A stretch of DNA of 64,000 bases, from contig NC_051070.1 in the NCBI RefSeq assembly GCF_004664715.2, forward strand, positions 71,304,200 to 71,368,199, given 5' to 3'. Below, one piece after another: positions 1 to 12,743 of the stretch; the first letter of the stretch is position 1; every line of letters starts with the position of its first letter. The notes below the pieces were generated by a model. The model saw only the letters and a list, made by a program, of their open reading frames with translations, was not told the DNA's origin and did not search any database. The stretch comes from Peromyscus leucopus. Its lineage: Eukaryota; Chordata; Mammalia; Rodentia; Cricetidae. A program made the translations under genes and the position numbers.

Positions 1-1980
1 CAGTTGCATTTGAGTCAAGACTTACAGGAAGTGCAGAACATCGTCATGCTGGGATTTTATGGGACAGTGCAAGGCAAAGGCTCAGAGTACAGAATTTGAA
101 TTTTACGTTGTGGGATGGCTCATCCCTAACAGGCTTGAGGGCCAGATGGCCCAAACAAGTAAAAAAGATACTTTCTGAGAGCCAGCCTGATTATTTTGTT
201 TACTTTGATAACTTTCTTATTTAGTCACTGAGTTTGAGTCTCTTACATTGTTCTTAGGCTTAATTGACTCCCATAGATGGTCATTTATATTCTTTCAAAG
301 GAGAAAACTTAGTCTTTATCTTGTATTTTAGCTGTCCCATTCTCTTTGGCGTCCACTACTGAGGAGTTGTGAGTTTAGGTGGATGTCATAGTGGATGGTT
401 TTCTCATATATTTTGTGTTTATTCATTGTGCTTTGTGCATCTGATGGATGTTTCTTCTAACTTTCTCCTCTGTTTTATCCTGTTTGCCTCATGTGACTTC
501 TCTGGTGATTTGTCTTTACTTGGATCTATGTTACCTACCCTTTTTAGCAGGGAATGTGCCTGAACTACCAGACATAATGACTCAGCGGAAGTCCCAGTGC
601 TGACTTACAGTAGAAAACACTAGGGCACTTTTCCAAATCCTCAATACAGTTCAAAGACAGTGTTTGGATGACAATGTGCTTCTTTTGAGGTAACATTATA
701 TCATAAAATGAATAAGGAAAGGAAAAGGAGGAAAGAAGAACTAAAATTAAAATGAGAGAGGAAGCATGTGAGTCACAGTTTTGGACAATAGAGAAATTGT
801 TGTAAGACTTGAGTCATAAAAGCTTTGAAAACAAGATTAAATTATAAGACAGCAACCTAAAAAATTATAAACGTAAATATGAATAAATACAATCTTCTGG
901 AAATGACATGAGTATTGCACTTATGAACTCACAAAAGCAGTGTCTACCAGCACAAGATTGGATCTTTAAACATTGTCATTGTCAAGAGGTTCAACGCAAT
1001 CTGAAGAGCTACATTCTGTTGTCTGTTGGTGCTTGCTTGGGGAGGGGAAGTCATATTCCTCAGTGGCATATACTGATAAGCAGTTGTCTTTATTCAAGTA
1101 ACTCCACTGCTCACATCCATGTTCATGGAAGAAACCCTACTAAGGTACAGTGGGCCACAAGAAAAAGATATAAATATAAGTTAAAAATGAGACTTTTTGG
1201 AAGGAAGTTTGAGGGGAGAGGGAGAATAGTCAGCGAGGATAATTAGGAAATACAATCAAAGCAAATAATATGTGTGTGTTAAAGTGCGCAATAATAATAA
1301 ATTTAAAACATTAAAATACCCAGCATCATGAAATAAAAGGCATCGAGGACACAGTCATTGATTCATCATCTTCAGGATGAGGTAATTTCTCCTTCTGCTT
1401 GGGTTGATTTTATATCTTTACATAAGGGAAAGGCTGCTAGTGTCATGAATCCAAACAAGTTACCAGTTGGTCCTTCTGTAAGAGAATTTCTGTGACTAAG
1501 ACCACTTTTCTATTATGTGAGGCCCTGTTCTATTTTGGTTTGGATTTTCTATGATAAAACACACACCAAAACCAGTCTGGATTAGAAAAAGAATATTTCA
1601 GATCATACTTCTACCTCACTGTCCATCATTGAGGGAACAAAGTTAGAACTCAGGGCAGGAATCCAGAGCCAGGAACTGAAGCAGAAACCATAGAAAATGC
1701 ACTAGAACAGCTAGATTTTCTCTCTGTGGTTCTCAGGGAGACCATGCAGGCTGCAGGTGGTGGTAACTGGCAGGAGCAGCTTCTTACAGCTCAGTTGCTT
1801 GACTGGTTCTTTGTGGAGAAAGTAAGATCTCAGATACTTTCCCTTTCCTTTATCTTTCTCTTAAATGACCTATTGTGGTTTTACCTTGCCTCTATTTCCT
1901 CTTATCTCAAAAATCCAACATCTAATCCCACAGCTTACCCAGAAGCTCTATGGTAGTTTTGTAGTCTCAATGTAAACTAT
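1..1980. other. Intergenic, nothing recognised
   Basis: AT-rich sequence 3' of the last V gene. Short frames (64-112 codons) have no recognisable domain, splice context or RSS. Confidence 0.6.
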
Positions 1981-1984
1981 CTGG

Positions 1985-2150
1985 AAACAGGAACTAGAAC
2001 ATTGACTCAGTAGTAAGAGCACTTGTGTCTCTTGCAGAGGCCCTCCTCTGGCCTCCATGAGCACCAAATATGCACACAGTACACACACATACATGCAGGA
2101 AAAACAGTTACACAAACAATATAAAATAAATAAACAAATCTTTGAAAATA
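1985..2150 (+). repeat. B2/B3-like SINE
   Basis: GACTCAGTAGTAAGAGCACTT, CCTCCTCTGGCCTCCATGAG and an AAATAAATAAAC tail are B2/B3-type wording. Confidence 0.7.
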
Positions 2151-3021
2151 TATCTGGAAACACATTTCCCAGAATTTCCTTCCCCATGTTGTTGTGTTTG
2201 GAGGTTGGACATGGAAAAAGCAACTGCAGAGGAGTTGAGAAACAGGTGGGATATTTTTCTATACATTTATATTTTTGATATACCTCAGTTGATTCAGGCC
2301 CAGGCACATATGATTTCAATGAGGTTCCAACTCAATTTACCATCCACTCTCTACTGCTCACTTCTAGAGCTTTTCTTTATGTTGGGTTAAATCTGCGTGT
2401 AGCATGTTGGCAATGAATGGATCTTTTGAAGTCCCTCAAAATGAAAGGGATTGACTTATGAGCCTCACTGTGTTTTCAAAAGTATGAGTACCATCAGGTG
2501 CTGCCCTCATGCTGCTGTCCTTCCCTATTCTGGTCTAGCTGTCCTTCTGTATCTCAGGCTCGGGACCAGATACAGACAGTGATTTGCAGGGACTCCCCAG
2601 AACCAGCAGTTTCATGGGGTGAACTCCTCCTAATGTGTCTCTGACAACTTCACTCATGATGGCGCTGCTTCTCTCAGATTCACAAGGAAATTATGTTCTT
2701 TGCTCTTCCAGATGCCTAGTCTGAGCTATGTGCTGTGACCAACTTAAAGAAAATCTAATATTTTAGATTATTGTGGTTTAAGATTCCCAAGTACAGAGAA
2801 TACTACACATGCTCTCTATGGTCTATTTTTAGATAAATACTTTCAAGACAAAGACACTCACCAAGACTGTTTCTAAATTTCATAATACAAGGTTTTACTC
2901 AGAAACACAATTCTGATGCAGACCACAGATGAAGGAGCCATGGTTGGGAACTTCTCGTCTGGGATGTGCAGGTGTGCTTCTCATCTGGGCTCCCAGAGAG
3001 AGGCTATGCTTAAGGAGCTCC

Positions 3022-3060
3022 AGTTTTTGTTCAGCTTGTACTATCATTTCAAACACTGTG
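3022..3060 (-). other. 23-RSS of the TRAV15/DV6-like gene
   Basis: On the minus strand the heptamer CACAGTG (3060-3054, perfect consensus) abuts the V exon. A 23-bp spacer (3053-3031) and nonamer ACAAAAACT (3030-3022, one mismatch to ACAAAAACC) follow. The spacer TTTGAAATGATAGTACAA lacks the CTGCAG core found in the other nine RSSs of the window. Confidence 0.95.
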
Positions 3061-3640
3061 AGTGGGTTCCCAGAGCGCACAGTAATACTTCACTGAATCT
3101 TCTAGCTGTGAGGCTGAAATGACAAGTCTGATGGACTTTGTTGATTTCTGGAAGACAACAGAGTAGCGGCTGCTCCTCTCAGTACGAGTAGAAGAAGAAA
3201 TTTGTCGAATAAGAAAAATCATCTCTCCACTAAGAAGCTGCTTGTACCAAAAAAGATAGTATAAGTTTTGACTTGTCTCATATGAACAGTCCAGGGTGAC
3301 CTCTTCCCCCTCCTGTGTGCTTGCAGTTGGCTGGACTTGAGTCACTTTCTGGCCCAAATTGGATCCTGCAGAAAAATCAAAAGAAAGAAAAAAGCTTATT
3401 CTGTCATAGTGTGAATAAAACACTGTTGGTATTTGGTACCTTAAGGCCCAAGATAAACCTAACTGAAGATATATTCAGCTCGCTTCTCTCTAATCCCTGT
3501 TCCCCATCAAGTCCATGTGAACTGCTACATGCCTAGAGCAATGCTTCCTGCATGTACTTAGCTATATGTGAGACATCCATACCAGAGAAGGCCAAGGCCA
3601 CCAGCACGCAGAGCAGGCTGTGGAGAGGCATATGGCACAT
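3061..3640 (-). CDS. TRAV15/DV6: TCR alpha/delta V gene, TRAV15/DV6-like
   Basis: Variable segment of the T-cell receptor alpha/delta locus; after V(D)J joining it would encode the V domain of a membrane TCR delta or alpha chain. Leader exon 3640-3583 (an in-frame second ATG at 3631 is equally possible; leader motif [17 protein letters not shown]), donor G|GTATGG, intron 217 bp, V exon 3365-3061 after acceptor TTTCTGCAG. The two exons join in phase (GGA-TCC). Cys23 lies in LDCSYET, Trp41 in FWYKQ and Cys104 in YYCALWE. The germline CALWE end and the RYSVVFQKS framework resemble mouse TRAV15/DV6 genes, which are shared by alpha and delta chains. It is the most 3' V gene in the window. TRDV1 is the main alternative name. 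The frame is open throughout, so it appears functional. Confidence 0.9.
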
Positions 3641-4465
3641 GTCCCTCTCTGAGTGCGTCTCCTCGGTCTTAGATCAGTGTTGAGTGTCTCAGTGCCTGAC
3701 CCTGCATGTGTACTGACTGTGTTTCCTACATTGCCTCAAGCAGGAAATGGGGCTTTGTATGATCACAGACCACAAGTTCCTTGTACAGAGAGAAACAGTG
3801 TGGTTTACCATGGACTTTTACTTGCTTCCTGTCTTTCTTGATAGTTAAAAGAGGCAGCACTTAAAAGGGAGAATGGGAAAACCCATCCCTGCTGAGCATA
3901 AAGCTGCCTTGAACTCATGGCTGTTATTTAGAGGGATAATTTGGGTGCTCCAAAGTCAGATTCATCATGAGCCATGTGCAGTATTTAATGCACTTACTAA
4001 CCATTGTATTATGTTTACTTCTCTACATCTATTTTCTAATAAAGCTTAATTTAAAAAAAAAAACCATCCTCACAGGTCTGTGAATTTCCCTGTGAAACAC
4101 TGGCATCTGAAATAATCTTTCTCCTTTACCACTAGGGTCCATAAGCTCAGCAATTAACAGAGCTACTTTTAAATCACATGGTAAAGGACAGTGCATCAGG
4201 ATGCTAGAAGATACCTGTTTATGGTCTAAGAAACTATAATATGAATAAAATCATAGTCCTTACAGACTAAAGAGAGGCTCAGTGTGTCCCTTGCCTGCTG
4301 AAAATAATGAGACCTATGGGTTGATCTCCAGCAGCCACTAAAGAATCCAGTTGATGTGGGTGCACCTGCAGTCAGAGCTATGGGAAGAAAAGACAGAGGA
4401 ATCCTGGGGTCTCACTAGTCAGACAGTATAGTGCAATTGGTGAGCTTCAGTTAGAACCTCTACCA

Positions 4466-4679
<214 letters not shown>

Positions 4680-5039
4680 CGGGGGTGTCATACTAATCTG
4701 AAAACTCACTTTTACAAAACCTGATTAGTTTGTAAAAGTCTAATAACAAGTTTTATTCAGACAATGTCCTGTTCTCTCCAAAACAAAAACTCTGCTTATT
4801 ACAAGTCCTAGAAGCTTCTATACTATTGCACTGAAGTATTCATTCTCACTTGTTAAATTCTGGGTATTTTTTTTAATGTACAAAATGATCTCATGATAAC
4901 CTTGTCATGTTTCTCTGTGACTCCAGCCTATTATGTGTACATGATATTTATAACCTGAAAGAACTTAGGAGTATGTTAATGCCACATAAATTGGTGTTTA
5001 GATTTGGGTACTGCTTTATTATCATTTAGTCTGTAGCTC

Positions 5040-5330
5040 TGTTTTTATTAAGAAAATATTTTATTCATTTTTACATACCAATCAAAGGTCCTCCTCTTCC
5101 CTCCTCCTGCCCCTCAAACTTCCCCCTCCCAACCCATTCCCCATTCCTTCCTATGAGAATGTAAGGCCTCCCATGGGGAGGTACATTTCGTAGAGGCAGG
5201 TCCAAGGCCCTCGCACACTCTCAAAGCTATGTGAAGTTTTCCATCATAGGTAGTGGGCTCCAAAAAGCCTAGTCTGTGGTTCTTAATTATTCACTTGCTC
5301 TCATTATCCCAATGGATGAAATGAACCAAT
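5040..5330 (-). mobile_element. L1 3'UTR fragment, antisense
   Basis: Pyrimidine-rich TCCTCCTCTTCCCTCCTCCT after an A/T-rich start matches reversed L1 3'UTR wording. Confidence 0.45.
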
Positions 5331-5767
5331 GGGCAATCAGAAGAGAAAGTACAAACAAGGTCTCTGAAAGAGCTCCAGGTCTCACTATGAATTTAAATAA
5401 CCGATCAACATGTAGATTGGGGACAAGCTTCTAGTATCTGAGATGTACACCTCTGCCCACCTCACTGCTGAGTGCTGACAGGCAGCCCATGCCCTGGACT
5501 GCAGTCTCTTGTGGATGAGCAGGAGACCATGGGAGCCACAGCAGCCTGGGGAGCTCAGGATGGCAGGGTTGTGTGCTTCTCTAGTTCTCCACAGAGCAGG
5601 TAGATGCTCTCCATGCTGCATGGCCACAGCCTGTGTGGTGAGGCTTTGGAGCACATTGGGTTTGAGTGCTGGGCTGGCCAGTTAGTCTCATGCTAAATGC
5701 TGCCTTGTCTTTCCTTGATTTTAATTGGAAAACAATACTTCCTAATGAAGATAAATCTTAGAGTTGG

Positions 5768-6010
5768 TGGAGAAGTGGCTTGTCAGTTGAAGGCACTTGC
5801 TGCTAAGCCTAAAGATGAAAGTTCAGAACCTGTTTTAATAAGCGAAGCTCCCTGCAAAATTTGCAACTCCAGCCTTGATTGATTAGACACCGTCTTCTGG
5901 CCTTCCTATGCACACAGGTGTGTGCACCCATGTGTACACACAAGTTTGTGTAGACTCACATGGACGAGCACACACATATGTTAATAAAAGTCAAAACTTT
6001 GAAAAATAAA
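5768..6010 (+). repeat. B2/B3-like SINE
   Basis: GAGAAGTGGCTTGTCAGTTG, CGTCTTCTGGCCTTCC and a CA-rich 3' part ending in AATAAA. Confidence 0.65.
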
Positions 6011-6084
6011 GCTTAATATTTCAGGAATCAACCAAAGAGATCATTCATTCAGGAAAATGAGGATTAAGTATACTGGTAGGATTG

Positions 6085-6720
6085 GATTTTTGTCACTGGT
6101 CTACTGCTGTGAAGTTACACCATGACCACAGCAACTCTAATAAGGAAACCTTTAATTGGTGTGGCTCACTTACAGTTTTAAAGGTTCAGTCCATTATCAT
6201 ATTGTGGGGAGCAGTGCAGTATGTGGGCTGTAGTGGTTGGTATTTGCTCAGCCCATAACCTTGGGCTATGAGGCCCAAAGAAGGCGATGCTTCCTGCCAT
6301 TGTACATGACCTCTTAAAAGGAAAAGGAGAGGGGTCATGAGGTCCCTTCTCCCTCCTTCCTGCTTCCTGGTAGATGGAACTGCAAGGTAGATTCACTCCA
6401 GGTCAGAAAAGAGCATGACTTCAGCTGTCTACTCGGTTCTCTATTTGTGAGTGTATTTCCTCAGTTTATATCCTAATAAACTCCATAATACTCCTTTAGC
6501 AGACTCCAGTGGATATCTCACAATAGTAGGCAGACATGGTGCTGGCTGCATCTCGATCAGAAGGAAACCTGAAAATGGTCCATGACACTGGGAGTATCTT
6601 GAACCACAGAGACCTCAAACCCACCCACACAGTGAAATACTTCCTCCAACAAAGCCAAACTGTCTAATAGTGCCAACCCTTTGGGGGACATTTTCTTTCA
6701 AACCACTATAATGGTCGAAA
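6085..6720 (+). repeat. Unclassified dispersed rodent repeat
   Basis: Recurrent wording with CTGCTGTGAAGTTACACCATG near the start and ACTTCCTCCAACAAAGCCAA and TTTCAAACCACTATA near the end. Related copies occur at 35320-35690 and 52305-52545. Confidence 0.5.
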
Positions 6721-6845
6721 TTGCGTGGTGAACAATGTCTTGGGGAACTATAAGAGAAGCTCCAGGAAACAAGACAGAGGACCTTTTACCAAGTGCACTG
6801 TGTTACCTGGATTGGTCTTGGACATGATTTTGTACCTCCTGTGCC

Positions 6846-7226
6846 TGCTGTGGGATGTCTTTCTGTACCCTGTGAATATGTGTCGCTATGATTGGTTAAT
6901 AAATATGCTGCTCTGCCCTATGTCGAGTCAGGTTATAGCCAGGCAGGAAATCCAGGAAAGAGACAGGAAGAGGAAGGGCTGAGTCAGAAGCTGTCAGTGA
7001 GACACAGAGGAAGCAAGATGACAAAGCAGAACTGAGAAAAGGTACCAAGCCATGTGGCTAAACATAGATAAGAATTATGAATGAATTTAAGTGCAAGATC
7101 TAGTCAGTAATAAGACTGAGCTAATGGCCAAGCAGTTGTAAATAATACTACGCCTCTAAGTGATTATTTTATGTGACTGTGGGTCTGCAAGGGACCCGGA
7201 GGGACTGGAGAAACCTTCTGACTACA
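6846..7226 (+). mobile_element. Solo LTR, same family as 9793-11541
   Basis: Begins TGCTGTGGGATG, contains GATTGGTTAATAAA and AGCCAGGCAGGAA, and ends ACTACA. Flanks TGTGCC (6840-6845) and TATGCC (7227-7232) form a 6-bp target-site duplication with one change. Confidence 0.78.
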
Positions 7227-7559
7227 TATGCCAAACATTTACATCAATTTATAAGACATGTTTATTACTGTTGAATGTCAGAACATAGCTATAGAAACCA
7301 ATCTGGTCAGTGTACCCTCAATCTGGATACGGCCTTCTGCTTTGCTATTGTGCTTTCCCAGATATGATCTACAGTTTGTGAAAGGTTGTTAAAGTTGGCC
7401 TGTCCTGAAAAAATTCAGGGACAGGGCTTCTCTGTTAATATTTAGTATGTGTTTTCTGGCACTTATTGTTTTCATATTTTCCTAATCTTTTTTTGTTTGT
7501 TTTTCACTCAAACATCCTTCTTTGAATCATTGCTGTCGTTGTTACATTCATCTATAAAA

Positions 7560-7712
7560 GTACACTGTAATAAGTGGCTGTTTGAACCATGCCCTGAAGT
7601 ACCACCCCTAGTGAGGTAACAGACAGCTGTTACACCTGCCTATGACCTTGACATACATGCCCCTGGGGCGTGGCTGTGGAGGGACCATTAAGCCCTGGGA
7701 TGGATGAATATG

Positions 7713-7783
<71 letters not shown>

Positions 7784-7975
7784 CTCTCTCTCTCTCTCTC
7801 TCTCCCTGCTACCCTGTGGATTTGGATGCTGAGACCTTGGACCAGGCAAATCAGCGTGGGACATAGCTCAGCTTTCATGGACCCTATGATAAGTCTCTCT
7901 TGGTTGTGAGTTAACCCCCAAATAAATTCCTTTGCTCATTACATAGACTCTGTGGATTAATCCCATTATCCTGGG
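7560..7975 (+). mobile_element. LTR-like repeat with TC microsatellite
   Basis: A promoter/polyA-like layout ending in CCCAAATAAATTCC followed by a T-rich tail suggests an LTR. It holds a (TC)n tract at 7711-7804. Family unknown. Confidence 0.4.
7711..7804. repeat. (TC)n microsatellite
   Basis: About 94 bp of nearly pure TC with two CC interruptions. Confidence 0.95.
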
Positions 7976-7979
7976 AGTT

Positions 7980-8660
7980 AACTTGCAACTTCTAATATAC
8001 AACAGCACAGAATATACATTACTATTCCAAACAGGAGGAAAGGGAGCACATTAAGGAAATGCTGGACCAAAGCAAGACTGAAAACTGGTCTTTGGCAAAG
8101 TCCAAAATCTGCATTTCTATATCTGATGTCAAAATACTCTTCAGATCTCCAACTCATTTCAGCTTTGTTGACTGCAGCACACTTTTCTTTCTCTTGGACT
8201 GGCTCCATTACCTGTTAGCAGCTTTCCTTGGCAGGTATCCCAAGACTCTGGCATCTCTAACATCCTGGCCGACCCAAGCAATACAGACTTCACCTTTACA
8301 GCTTCATGCGACTGCCTTTCTGGACATCTTCAGGTATACCCCTGATGTGTGCCAGGCCTCAGTGTCTTTCCTTAGTTGCAAAGGGAGATTACACAAACCC
8401 TTTCTTATGTCCTTGGTTCTAAAGCATGAACCCATGTGGCCAAAGTTGCCAAGTTCTGTTGTTTACTGGGACTGGAACATAGACCCCTTGTTGAATTATA
8501 TACATCTTTACCAGCTTTGTGTTTTCAATTGTCTCCTTCACCACCTAAGTTGGCTGTCCTGGCACTTACTCTGTAGAGCAGGCTGGCCTCAAACTCGGAG
8601 ATCTACCTTGACTACACATGAAGACACCCAAGTGATAATGATTGTGTTATTATAAATCAC
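7980..8660. repeat. Unclassified dispersed repeat with B1 tail fragment
   Basis: This stretch looks like a rodent interspersed repeat of unknown family, with a reversed B1 piece at about 8545-8615 (GTAGAGCAGGCTGGCCTCAA). A chance 198-codon frame at 8059-8655 runs into the B1 and shows no domain. Confidence 0.4.
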
Positions 8661-9077
8661 CTGTCTTCAATGTTTCTCAGATCTCTTTAAATATTTTACA
8701 GCCTCTCATTCCCTAGGAAGCTCTGGGTTCTATCCTGAGGTACCCAGAGTTTCAAAGTTCTCCGTTCTCTATCCTCAAGGATTCTTCTTTTCTTTAGCTG
8801 ACTTCTGAGCTAGGTGTTTGTATTCAGTGAAACCTATTCCAATCGGACACATACACTATTCCCAATTTCTAGCTCAAGTTTAAACTTGAAACAGCTATAA
8901 CATTTGGAAAGACTTGGGGACTTCACCCACTGGTATTGTGAGATTTATTGCCTATTGCTAAGAGCCAACTGACTTTATTTTCCTTCTTAACTTCCCTTTT
9001 TGCATACTGAAAGCTACTCACTGTGGATGAGAAAGGAGCTTGCAGGCTTACAAGTTTAAGTTAAATATTTTCCACAT

Positions 9078-9200
9078 TGTTTTTGTTGGTTTGGGTTTTC
9101 TAAGACAGAGTTTCACTATGTTGCTCAGGCTAGACTTCCAATCCTAGGCTCAAACATTCCTCCTATCTCCACTTCTTAAGTGGTTAGGGCTAACACAACC
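9078..9200 (-). repeat. Old B1-related SINE, antisense
   Basis: AAGACAGAGTTTCACTATG and TTGCTCAGGCTAGACTTCC fit a reversed, diverged B1. Confidence 0.6.
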
Positions 9201-9792
9201 ATCAACTACATGGTTTAAAAACATTTAAATTTATAAACTAACTAAATTTTTTCAAGTGACAATTTTGTTAGTATGTATGTAGAATTAAGTGGGTAAACCC
9301 TACAAAGTGTTAGGCAATGAGAAACACTCTTTTCAATTCTGTGCACTGTGAAGGCCATAAAGACTGCAGCTGCTTCTGTTAGCTAAAAAAAAAAATTACA
9401 TTACAATTTTTATTTTTTTTCATCTATGGAATACATACATGAAATAATTTCTTTAGTGAAAGTTATATATTTTCATTATATGAGTAAATTGAATTATTTT
9501 TCCCCATGGGCATCATTTGTCTACTGTAAAATTTGTCAATTGTAAAAACCTGCATCCTTGTGAGTGCCTCCTGGCTTAATACTTGAAATTTTTTTAATGT
9601 AGATGGGGGTAGAAGATTCAAAAAAAAGAGAAAGTAGGAGTTGGTGGTCATGTAATTGACCACATTCCTTGTCATCAGAGGATATTAAAGTAAATGACAG
9701 TTCTATGTGATTTCTATCACACAAGCCACAGTCAAAGTGACTGGTATTGGGCTATAATAACCATTAACAATACCCTTGACAAGAGTGTAGGG

Positions 9793-11541
9793 TACTGTGA
9801 GAAGGTCTGTATGTCAAATGCTCTAATTGTTCAATGAATAAAACACTGATTGTCCAGTGGCCAGGCAGGAAGTATAGGCAGGACTAACAAAGAGGAGAAT
9901 TGAGAGAACAGGAAGGTGGGAGGAGACACTGCCAGCCACCACAATGACAAGCAGCATTTGAAGATGCCAGTAAGCCACTAGCCATGTGCCATTTACATAA
10001 ATGGATTAATTTAAGATGTAAGAACTGGATATCTAGAAGCCTGAGCCATTAGACCAAACAGTTTAAACAATAAAAGTCTCTATGTGTTTACTTGGTTGGG
10101 TCAAAGTGGCTGTGGGACTGGAGGATGAGAGAGATTTGTCCTGACTGTGGACCAGGCAGGACTGGAGAAAACTCCAGCTACAAATGGTGCCCAAAATGTT
10201 GGCAAGAGTTTCCACCTAAAACCTGACAAAAAAAGATTCTAAAAACAGTTCCTAGTTGTTTCTTTCAAGTTAGTGGCAGCCTGCGTGTTTGAGCTACTAT
10301 GGCAGGTTCCTGGCAAATGTGCTCGACCTGCAGTATGGCGGGAATGAGGCCTCTGCAAGTGGCACATTAAGCTGCATGATGGATTTAGCCTTTGCAAGTA
10401 CAAAACAAAAAGAGGTCCCTGGGCTACATGTTGCTTTCATAGAAGCATAGTCCCACTATTTCTGAGAGTTGATGGCTCCCAGAGCTGGCAGAAAACATAC
10501 CACCACCATGTTGGGAAGCTGAAGTGGGCGAAGCCAGCAGGCACAGTGCCATTTCAGTTTTAGAAGGTTGCAGTTTAAAGCAATAGGCTCAAGGTAATAT
10601 AAAAAATAAGCCATGTAAAGATGGCTACCACACAGTGAATCTGGATTATGTTCTCTTTGATATTTGTAACTGAAGAAAAACATTTGATTCCAAAAGCTGT
10701 TGGGTTATGCTAAATGTATATTTTGAAGGTACCTTGACTTCAAAATTTGGATGTAAGGATATGTTACTTTGGAAAGGAGGCTCTGCTTTTGTTACCACAG
10801 AAAGCCAGAGGCTATGGATTTGTTCCAGATTAAGATACATCAGGTTTGACCAGCCAAGACCCGCTGAAAGGTTTCCAATGACACCATGGCCCAGATAATC
10901 CAACATCCAGATTGGATTCAAGGCAAATGGCTCAGACAATACACCGTCACGGACTACTCCATAATCCTAAATTTTTCTTTGTGTCCCCATAAGATACAGC
11001 GCTCCCCTCCAGTAGGAAGTAGTGAGCAAAGCTATGCCCAAATTCCCTAATATACCAAGCTGGCTTTGGAGATGTGTAAAAGTTAAAACCTTCCTTTTAA
11101 AAAAAAAAAAAAGAAAAAAGAAAAGAAAGAAAGAAAAGGGGAAGTGCTGTGGGATGGTCTGAATGTCAAATTTCCCTGATTGGTCAATAAAGAAAACACT
11201 GATTGTCCAGTGGCCAGGCAGGAAGTATAGGCAGGACTAACAGAGAGGAGAATTGAGAGAATAGGAAGGTGGGAGGAGATACTGCCAGCCACCACCATGA
11301 CAAGCAGCATGTGAAGATGCCAGTAAGCCACTAGCCATGTGCCAAAATATAGATTTATAAAATGGATTAATTTAAGATGTAAGAACTGGATATCTAGAAG
11401 CCTGAGCCATTAGGTCAAACAGTTTAAACAATATAAGTCTCCGTCTTTACTTGGTTGGGTCAAAGTGGCTGTGGGACTGGAGGGTGAGAGAGATTTGTCC
11501 TGACTGTGGACCAGGCAGGACTGGAGAAAGCTCTAGCTACA
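9793..11541 (+). mobile_element. Small non-coding two-LTR retroelement (ERVK-type, non-autonomous)
   Basis: Two direct LTRs (9793-10182 and 11145-11541) are highly alike and end in AGCTACA. They flank about 960 bp of interior with no long open frame. Directly after the 5' LTR is TGGTGCCCAAAATGTTGG (10185-10202), resembling a lysine-tRNA primer-binding site. Directly before the 3' LTR is an A/G tract ending AAAGAAAAGGGGAAG (polypurine tract). Flanking GTAGGG (9787-9792) and GTAGAG (11542-11547) are a decayed 6-bp target-site duplication. No viral genes are present. It is antisense to the TRAV genes. Confidence 0.82.
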
Positions 11542-11604
11542 GTAGAGAGATGGGGATGTTATAATGTCCACTTGGTACAATCCATCCACACACACAGACA
11601 ATTT

Positions 11605-11640
11605 GTACAATTTGTACAATTTGTACAATTTGTACAATTA
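11605..11640. repeat. 9-bp tandem repeat
   Basis: Four copies of AATTTGTAC, just downstream of the two-LTR element. Confidence 0.9.
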
Positions 11641-11882
11641 CTCAGAAAAACAATTCCACTAAGATAGTTAAGGAAATACATGTATAACTCCAGTGGTGCC
11701 TGACGGGCAAAGGGAGACTGGAGAAAAGCAAGCCGTGACTTCACCTAGCTCGGTCTCTGGACGGAATGAGTCTAATCCTCATATTCACTGTGTCACCTGT
11801 CACCTGCTCCTGCAAATAAAAACCCTCTGCACCTCTGCCAGGCTCTGCCCCACAACAGGGTTTTGCTGGAGCCTCAGCTGCA

Positions 11883-11921
11883 GGGTTGGGTGTGGGCTGC
11901 AGGTACCTGGAGAGCACTGTG
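11883..11921 (-). other. 23-RSS of the TRAV14-like gene
   Basis: Heptamer CACAGTG (11921-11915) is perfect. The 23-bp spacer begins CTCTCCAGGTACCTGCAGCC. The nonamer is ACCCAACCC (11891-11883), matching ACAAAAACC at six of nine positions, so it is the weaker half of this signal. Confidence 0.88.
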
Positions 11922-12433
11922 CACTTGCTGCACAGAAGTAGGTGGCTGAGTCTCCAGGCTGAGAATCTGTGATGTGCAAGGAGAGCTGTTCATCACTTTT
12001 CCTGAAGGAGACTGTGAATCTTCCATCTTCCTTTTTATTCGACACTGATCGTATGGCTATCAGAAGTGTAGGGCCTTCACCAGGGAACTGCCGGTACCAT
12101 GGGAAGTAGTCAAACCTGCTGTCCTCATAAGTGCAGTTCAGAACTGAAGTCCCTCCTTCCCAGACTGTTGGAGATTGGGGACTTTGTCTCACCTGCTGCT
12201 GGTCACGTCTGTCCTGCTGCTTGCCACTCACCCCTGTGTAGAGAAATAACAAATGTCTTTAGGTTCCCGGGAATGTACTTGGTATTTATGCTTTTAACAT
12301 TTATGATTTTTGTCTGGTGCCCCAGTTCCCTCATGCATCCACATAAATTCCATATTCTCAAGTTTCTCCTTCATGACTCACAGTCTAGTTGAAGGGCCAG
12401 GACTAAAAATGATGCTTTCAGGATCTTGTCCAT
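11922..12433 (-). CDS. TRAV14: TCR alpha V gene, TRAV14-like (human TRAV23/DV6 type)
   Basis: TCR alpha-chain variable segment (mouse TRAV14 members are Valpha2, some also used by delta). Leader exon 12433-12382 reads [17 protein letters not shown], donor T|GTGAGT, intron 148 bp, acceptor TACACAG, V exon 12233-11922. The joined codon is TGG, giving WVSGKQQ. Key motifs are [16 protein letters not shown], Cys23 in LNCTYED, Trp41 in FPWYRQ, and Cys104 in [10 protein letters not shown]. The [10 protein letters not shown] start and the CAAS end match mouse TRAV14. No stop or frameshift is seen. No CTCF-like motif lies within about 600 bp upstream; the nearest is 1.6 kb away at 14033. The two-LTR element starts about 380 bp downstream of its RSS. 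Confidence 0.93.
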
Positions 12434-12743
12434 TCCTCCTAGACTGAAGCTTGAGGAGAACTCCAGTGGACTTTTATCTCCCCAAAGAACACAGACTCTA
12501 ACTTCACAGGCTCTAAGTTCTTTCAACAGGTTCCACCCTCACAAACACTTTGTCTAAAGCTATTTCTGACATAGGAAGTATTCCCGAATTTTGTTCAAAG
12601 TTACTATTGCTGAAAATACAGTCAATGAGAATCAGAAATCCTGTCATTGTAATACTATCATTATACACTGTTGGCAGAAATGTGTATTAATATACACACC
12701 AAGAATAGCAGTGTGAATTTTCTGAAATACACAAAGAATGAAA

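Noticed and set aside
8059..8655. 198-codon open frame, the longest non-V frame outside the N gap
   Set aside because: It has no recognisable domain, runs into a reversed B1 fragment, and lies in what looks like dispersed repeat sequence. A chance frame is the simplest reading.
11605..11640. Tandem 9-bp repeat considered as CRISPR or iteron
   Set aside because: There are no spacers, the unit is 9 bp, and the context is a mammalian genome.
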